Positions 60,806-64,000 of a stretch of 64,000 nt of DNA are shown here, piece by piece. The stretch is from Taklimakanibacter sp050246735 (GTDB taxonomy: Bacteria > Pseudomonadota > Alphaproteobacteria > Rhizobiales > Aestuariivirgaceae). Position numbers and translations under genes: made by a program. The DNA lies in assembly GCA_050246735.1 (NCBI GenBank), contig JBFWVM010000026.1, positions 12,592 through 76,591 on the forward strand, read 5' to 3'. A model generated the notes under the pieces. The model had not been told where the DNA came from. It did not search any database and saw nothing but the letters and a program-made list of their open reading frames with translations. Position 1 is the stretch's first letter. Each line of letters opens with the position of its first letter.

Positions 60806-61485
60806 CGGCGTCGAGAGGGAAGCCGGAATCGAAGCCCCGCCGCGCACATCCGCGCCGGCGGGGCACTCGATCATTCGAGATTTTCCGAAGTCTGTCGCCG
60901 GTGTTCACCGGCTGATTTTCGAGACTCTGAGACGGCCCAGCTATCGGCGTCTCGCTCTCGCATGAGAACATGGATTGTTAGGCGATCGGCCCTGATCAGC
61001 GTCGATTGAGCTGCAGCGCGCTGTCACGACCGTGACTGCGGAACATGCCGCAGTCGAAGAAGGTAGCCCGGTGGATTCATGCCTCCCTCCTCTTCTTGTC
61101 CGCGTTCCGTCATCGACCCTGCGATCGATGATGGTTTTTATCTTGGTCCTCCCGTCTTCGATGTCAAGTCAAAACGGCCCCTGCGCGGATTGAACGCCGG
61201 CGGAAGCGAGCCCCCTCTTCCGGCGCCTGCACCGCTTGCATTTTGGACCTTGTACGAAGCTCGTTGCGTCCCGATATAGGCGCCGATCCTGTGGATTGCT
61301 CTTTCCGGAATCATCTGGTTCCCGGCTGCAATAGACCCAAGTCCGACCGTATGCTCCAGCGTGCCCCGCTTTCCCTTGTGGACAGCGGTCAAGCTGCTGA
61401 CATGTTCTGGCGCTTGATGGACGCAGCATGTGGACTGGGTGCCTCCGAGCTTGCTCCCGTTCCCTATTTGGTCTAGTCAACCGCC
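60806..61485. other. 680-bp gap before uvrA with tandem dyads
   Basis: No gene is supported. The gap holds a GTCACG-AC-CGTGAC dyad at 61023-61036, an 8-bp stem GACTGCGG/CCGCAGTC at 61034-61055, and CATCGA/TCGATG at 61111-61130 followed by ATGGTTTTT, which could end a short transcript. A 66-codon open frame at 61079-61279 has no Shine-Dalgarno sequence or family match. Confidence 0.45.
61459..61473. promoter_or_regulatory. Degenerate SOS box in front of uvrA
   Basis: GTTC-CCTATTT-GGTC differs from the alphaproteobacterial LexA operator at one base of the second half-site. It ends 12 bp before the uvrA start codon, so it could block transcription or initiation, but the match is imperfect. Confidence 0.35.
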
Positions 61486-64000
61486 ATGGCTGAAAACAAG
61501 AAGATCATCTCGATTCAGGGCGCGCGCGAGCACAATCTGAAGAACATCTCGCTCGAGCTGCCGCGCGACCGGCTGATCGTCTTCACGGGGCTGTCGGGCT
61601 CCGGCAAGTCCTCGCTCGCCTTCGACACGATCTACGCCGAGGGCCAGCGCCGCTATGTCGAGAGTCTGTCGGCCTATGCCCGCCAGTTCCTCGAGATGAT
61701 GCAGAAGCCCGACATCGACCAGATCGACGGCCTCTCGCCCGCCATCTCCATCGAGCAGAAGACCACCAGCCGCAATCCGCGCTCGACGGTCGGCACCGTT
61801 ACCGAGATCTACGACTATATGCGGCTGCTCTTCGCCCGCATCGGCGTGGCCTATTCGCCCGCCACCGGCCTTCCGATCCAGAGCCAGACCGTCACCCAGA
61901 TGGTCGACCGGGTGATGGAGCTGCCGGAAGGCACCCGTCTCTACCTCCTTGCCCCGATCGTCCGCGGCCGCAAGGGCGAATACAGGAAGGAGCTCGCCGA
62001 GCTCCAGAAGAAGGGCTTTCAGCGCGTCAAGGTCGACGGCAGGTTCCACGAGATCGATTCCGTTCCCGCCCTCGACAAGAAGTTCAAGCACGACATCGAC
62101 GTGGTGATCGACCGCATCGTGGTCAGGAACGACCTCGGCAACCGGCTCGCCGACAGTTTCGAGACCGCGCTCAAGCTCGCCGACGGCCTCGCCGTCGCCG
62201 AATACGCCGACAAGCCCCTGCCCCCGTCGCGCACCACCGAGGAGAGCGCCAACAAGTCGAAGAACGAGACGCATGAGCGCATTCTTTTCTCGGAGAAGTT
62301 CGCCTGCCCGGTCTCGGGCTTCACCATCGAGGAGATCGAGCCGCGCCTCTTCTCCTTCAACAATCCGTTCGGCGCCTGCCCCAAATGCGACGGCCTCGGC
62401 ACCGAGCTCAGATTCGAGCCGGAGCTCGTCGTTCCCGATCCGGCGCTGTCGCTGCGCGAGGGCGCCATATTGCCCTGGGCCAAGACCGGCAATACCTCGC
62501 CCTATTACACCCAGACCCTCGAGGCGCTGGCCAAGTACTACAAGTTCTCGATGACGGCGCCGTGGAAGGACCTGCCGAAGAAGGCGCGCGAAGCCGTGCT
62601 TTTCGGCACCGGCGACGACGAGATCACTTTCGTCTATGACGACGGGCTTCGCACCTACAAGACCAAGAAAGCCTTCGAAGGCGTCATCGGCAATATCGAA
62701 AGGCGCTGGCGCGAGACCGACTCGCAGTGGATGCGCGAGGAGCTGTCGCGCTTCCAGTCGGACCATCCTTGCGAAGCCTGTGGCGGCTATCGTCTCAAGC
62801 CTCAGGCGCTCGCCGTCAAGATCGATAAGCTCCATATCGGCCAGGTCTCCGACATGTCGATCCGCGCGGCCAATGACTGGTTCGGCAAGCTCGAGGCGAA
62901 GCTCAAGCCCAAGGATCGCGAGATCGCCCAGCGCATCCTCAAGGAGATTCGCGCCCGCCTCAGGTTCCTCGTCGATGTCGGGCTCGACTATCTGAACCTG
63001 TCGCGCGTCTCGGGCTCGCTGTCGGGCGGAGAGAGCCAGCGCATCAGGCTCGCCTCGCAGATCGGCTCAGGGCTGACCGGCGTCCTCTATGTGCTGGACG
63101 AGCCTTCGATTGGCCTGCATCAGCGCGACAATGCGCGGCTCCTGGAAACCCTCGTCCATCTGCGCGACATCGGCAATACCGTCATCGTCGTCGAGCATGA
63201 CGAGGATGCGATCCGGCTCGCCGACTATGTGGTCGATATCGGGCCGGGTGCCGGCGTCCATGGCGGCGAGATCGTGGCGCAAGGCACGCCCGAGCAGGTC
63301 ATGGCCAATCCGCGCTCGCTCACCGGGCAGTATCTCATCGGGCTGCAGCAGATCCCCTTGCCGCAGCGCCGCCGCGTGCCCGAGAAGGGCCGCCGCATCA
63401 AGGTGACGGGCGCGCGCGCCAACAACCTCAAGAATGTGACGGCGGAAATCCCGCTCGGCCTCTTCACCTGCGTCACCGGCGTCTCGGGCGGCGGCAAGTC
63501 GACGCTGCTCATCGATACGATCTACCGCGCCATCGCCCGCAAGCTCATGGGCACGCGCGAGGCGCCGCTCGACCACGACCGGATCGAAGGCCTCGAATAT
63601 CTCGACAAGATCATCGACATCGACCAGTCGCCGATCGGCAGGACGCCGCGCTCGAACCCCGCGACCTATACCGGCGCCTTCACCCCCATCCGCGACTGGT
63701 TCGCCGGGCTTCCCGAGGCCAAGGCGCGCGGCTATGAGCCTGGCCGCTTCTCGTTCAACGTGAAGGGCGGGCGCTGCGAGACCTGCCAGGGCGACGGCGT
63801 CATCAAGATCGAGATGCACTTCCTTCCCGACGTATATGTCACCTGCGATGCCTGCCACGGCAAGCGCTATAACCGCGAGACGTTGGAGATCAGGTTCAAG
63901 GACAAGTCGATAGCCGACGTCCTCGACATGACCGTCGCGGAGGGTGCCGAATTCTTCCGTGCCGTGCCCCTGGTGCGCGACAAGCTCGAGACGCTCGAAC
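61486..64000 (+). CDS. uvrA: Excinuclease ABC subunit A, N-terminal 838 residues
   Basis: UvrA is the damage sensor of nucleotide excision repair. The gene runs off the window end; the frame is open throughout and lacks roughly the last 130 residues. Two ATPase modules are visible: Walker A GLSGSGKSS (K41) and GVSGGGKST, and signature LSGGESQRIRLASQIG. The C-terminal zinc finger C-x2-C ... C-x2-C (CETC and CDAC) is intact. In the first finger the leading pair is C-P-V-S, so one Cys is replaced by Ser, while CPKC is present. Promoter control may be through the degenerate SOS box upstream. Confidence 0.97.
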   Translation, partial: MAENKKIISIQGAREHNLKNISLELPRDRLIVFTGLSGSGKSSLAFDTIYAEGQRRYVESLSAYARQFLEMMQKPDIDQIDGLSPAISIEQKTTSRNPRSTVGTVTEIYDYMRLLFARIGVAYSPATGLPIQSQTVTQMVDRVMELPEGTRLYLLAPIVRGRKGEYRKELAELQKKGFQRVKVDGRFHEIDSVPALDKKFKHDIDVVIDRIVVRNDLGNRLADSFETALKLADGLAVAEYADKPLPPSRTTEESANKSKNETHERILFSEKFACPVSGFTIEEIEPRLFSFNNPFGACPKCDGLGTELRFEPELVVPDPALSLREGAILPWAKTGNTSPYYTQTLEALAKYYKFSMTAPWKDLPKKAREAVLFGTGDDEITFVYDDGLRTYKTKKAFEGVIGNIERRWRETDSQWMREELSRFQSDHPCEACGGYRLKPQALAVKIDKLHIGQVSDMSIRAANDWFGKLEAKLKPKDREIAQRILKEIRARLRFLVDVGLDYLNLSRVSGSLSGGESQRIRLASQIGSGLTGVLYVLDEPSIGLHQRDNARLLETLVHLRDIGNTVIVVEHDEDAIRLADYVVDIGPGAGVHGGEIVAQGTPEQVMANPRSLTGQYLIGLQQIPLPQRRRVPEKGRRIKVTGARANNLKNVTAEIPLGLFTCVTGVSGGGKSTLLIDTIYRAIARKLMGTREAPLDHDRIEGLEYLDKIIDIDQSPIGRTPRSNPATYTGAFTPIRDWFAGLPEAKARGYEPGRFSFNVKGGRCETCQGDGVIKIEMHFLPDVYVTCDACHGKRYNRETLEIRFKDKSIADVLDMTVAEGAEFFRAVPLVRDKLETLE

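Noticed and set aside
61079..61279. 66-codon plus-strand open frame in the uvrA upstream gap
   Set aside because: No Shine-Dalgarno sequence, no hydrophobic or family pattern and uncertain start; chance is the simpler explanation.
1..64000. CRISPR arrays, insertion sequences, prophage or integron features
   Set aside because: No regularly spaced repeats, transposase or phage genes were seen; only single hairpins and short dyads occur.

Overview
The window is a 64 kb piece of a high-GC alphaproteobacterial chromosome, most likely from the order Hyphomicrobiales (Rhizobiales). The grounds are gene order: mfd-sdhE-recG-DUF502 close to glmS-glmU, and ssb, gyrA, coaD, two cyclophilins, queA and tgt in one run. 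An alphaproteobacterial SOS box (GTTC-N7-GTTC) in front of ssb and the 4Fe-4S type of CysH agree with this. I cannot name the genus. The window starts inside a sulfite reductase gene and ends inside uvrA.

Layout. 1-4.4 kb holds sulfur assimilation: sulfite reductase, a DUF934 partner, APS reductase and a TauE/SafE exporter, facing a rhodanese-metZ operon. 4.5-9.6 kb holds a dimethylglycine dehydrogenase-like enzyme, a FitAB-type toxin-antitoxin pair with a doubled palindromic operator, a transglutaminase-like protein with a small membrane partner, and a 1-Cys peroxiredoxin behind a 16-bp palindrome. 9.7-21 kb is mixed accessory content: a TPR-sulfotransferase, a GST, a DUF1326/DUF2182 pair, a UbiH-like hydroxylase, a secreted protein with two caspase folds, an auxin-efflux-type carrier, HspQ, an orphan peptide-binding protein, a DsbA-like protein and a 35-residue membrane peptide. 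21-32.8 kb is conserved repair and cell-wall precursor genes followed by tRNA-Lys(TTT). 32.9-41.1 kb is cell-envelope biased: an L,D-transpeptidase, a NYN nuclease-like protein, a lipoprotein, a TPR-PAN protein, a DUF2264 protein and a K+/H+ antiporter. 41.2-48.7 kb holds two divergent ABC importers, one for polar amino acids and one for polyamines. 48.8-58.6 kb is a housekeeping run (coxG, tgt, queA, two cyclophilins, coaD, lysE, gyrA, ssb). 58.7-64 kb holds RidA, a divergent 47-residue peptide gene and LysR regulator, a YkgJ protein, a 680-bp gap and uvrA.

How the genes work together. CysI, DUF934 and CysH reduce APS to sulfide, which MetZ can incorporate into homocysteine. The amino-acid and polyamine importers share a layout in which a GC-rich stem-loop follows the binding-protein gene, a common way to raise its level above that of the permeases. 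mfd, recG, ssb and uvrA are DNA repair genes, and ssb carries an SOS box. queA and tgt make queuosine.

The least ordinary items are the secreted tandem caspase protein whose first domain has Ser in place of the catalytic Cys, a tRNA-guanine transglycosylase lacking three of its four zinc ligands, a GyrA with Leu at the residue equivalent to E. coli Ser83, and the 47-residue peptide gene divergent from LysR with an inverted repeat between them. No CRISPR array, insertion sequence, prophage or rRNA was seen.
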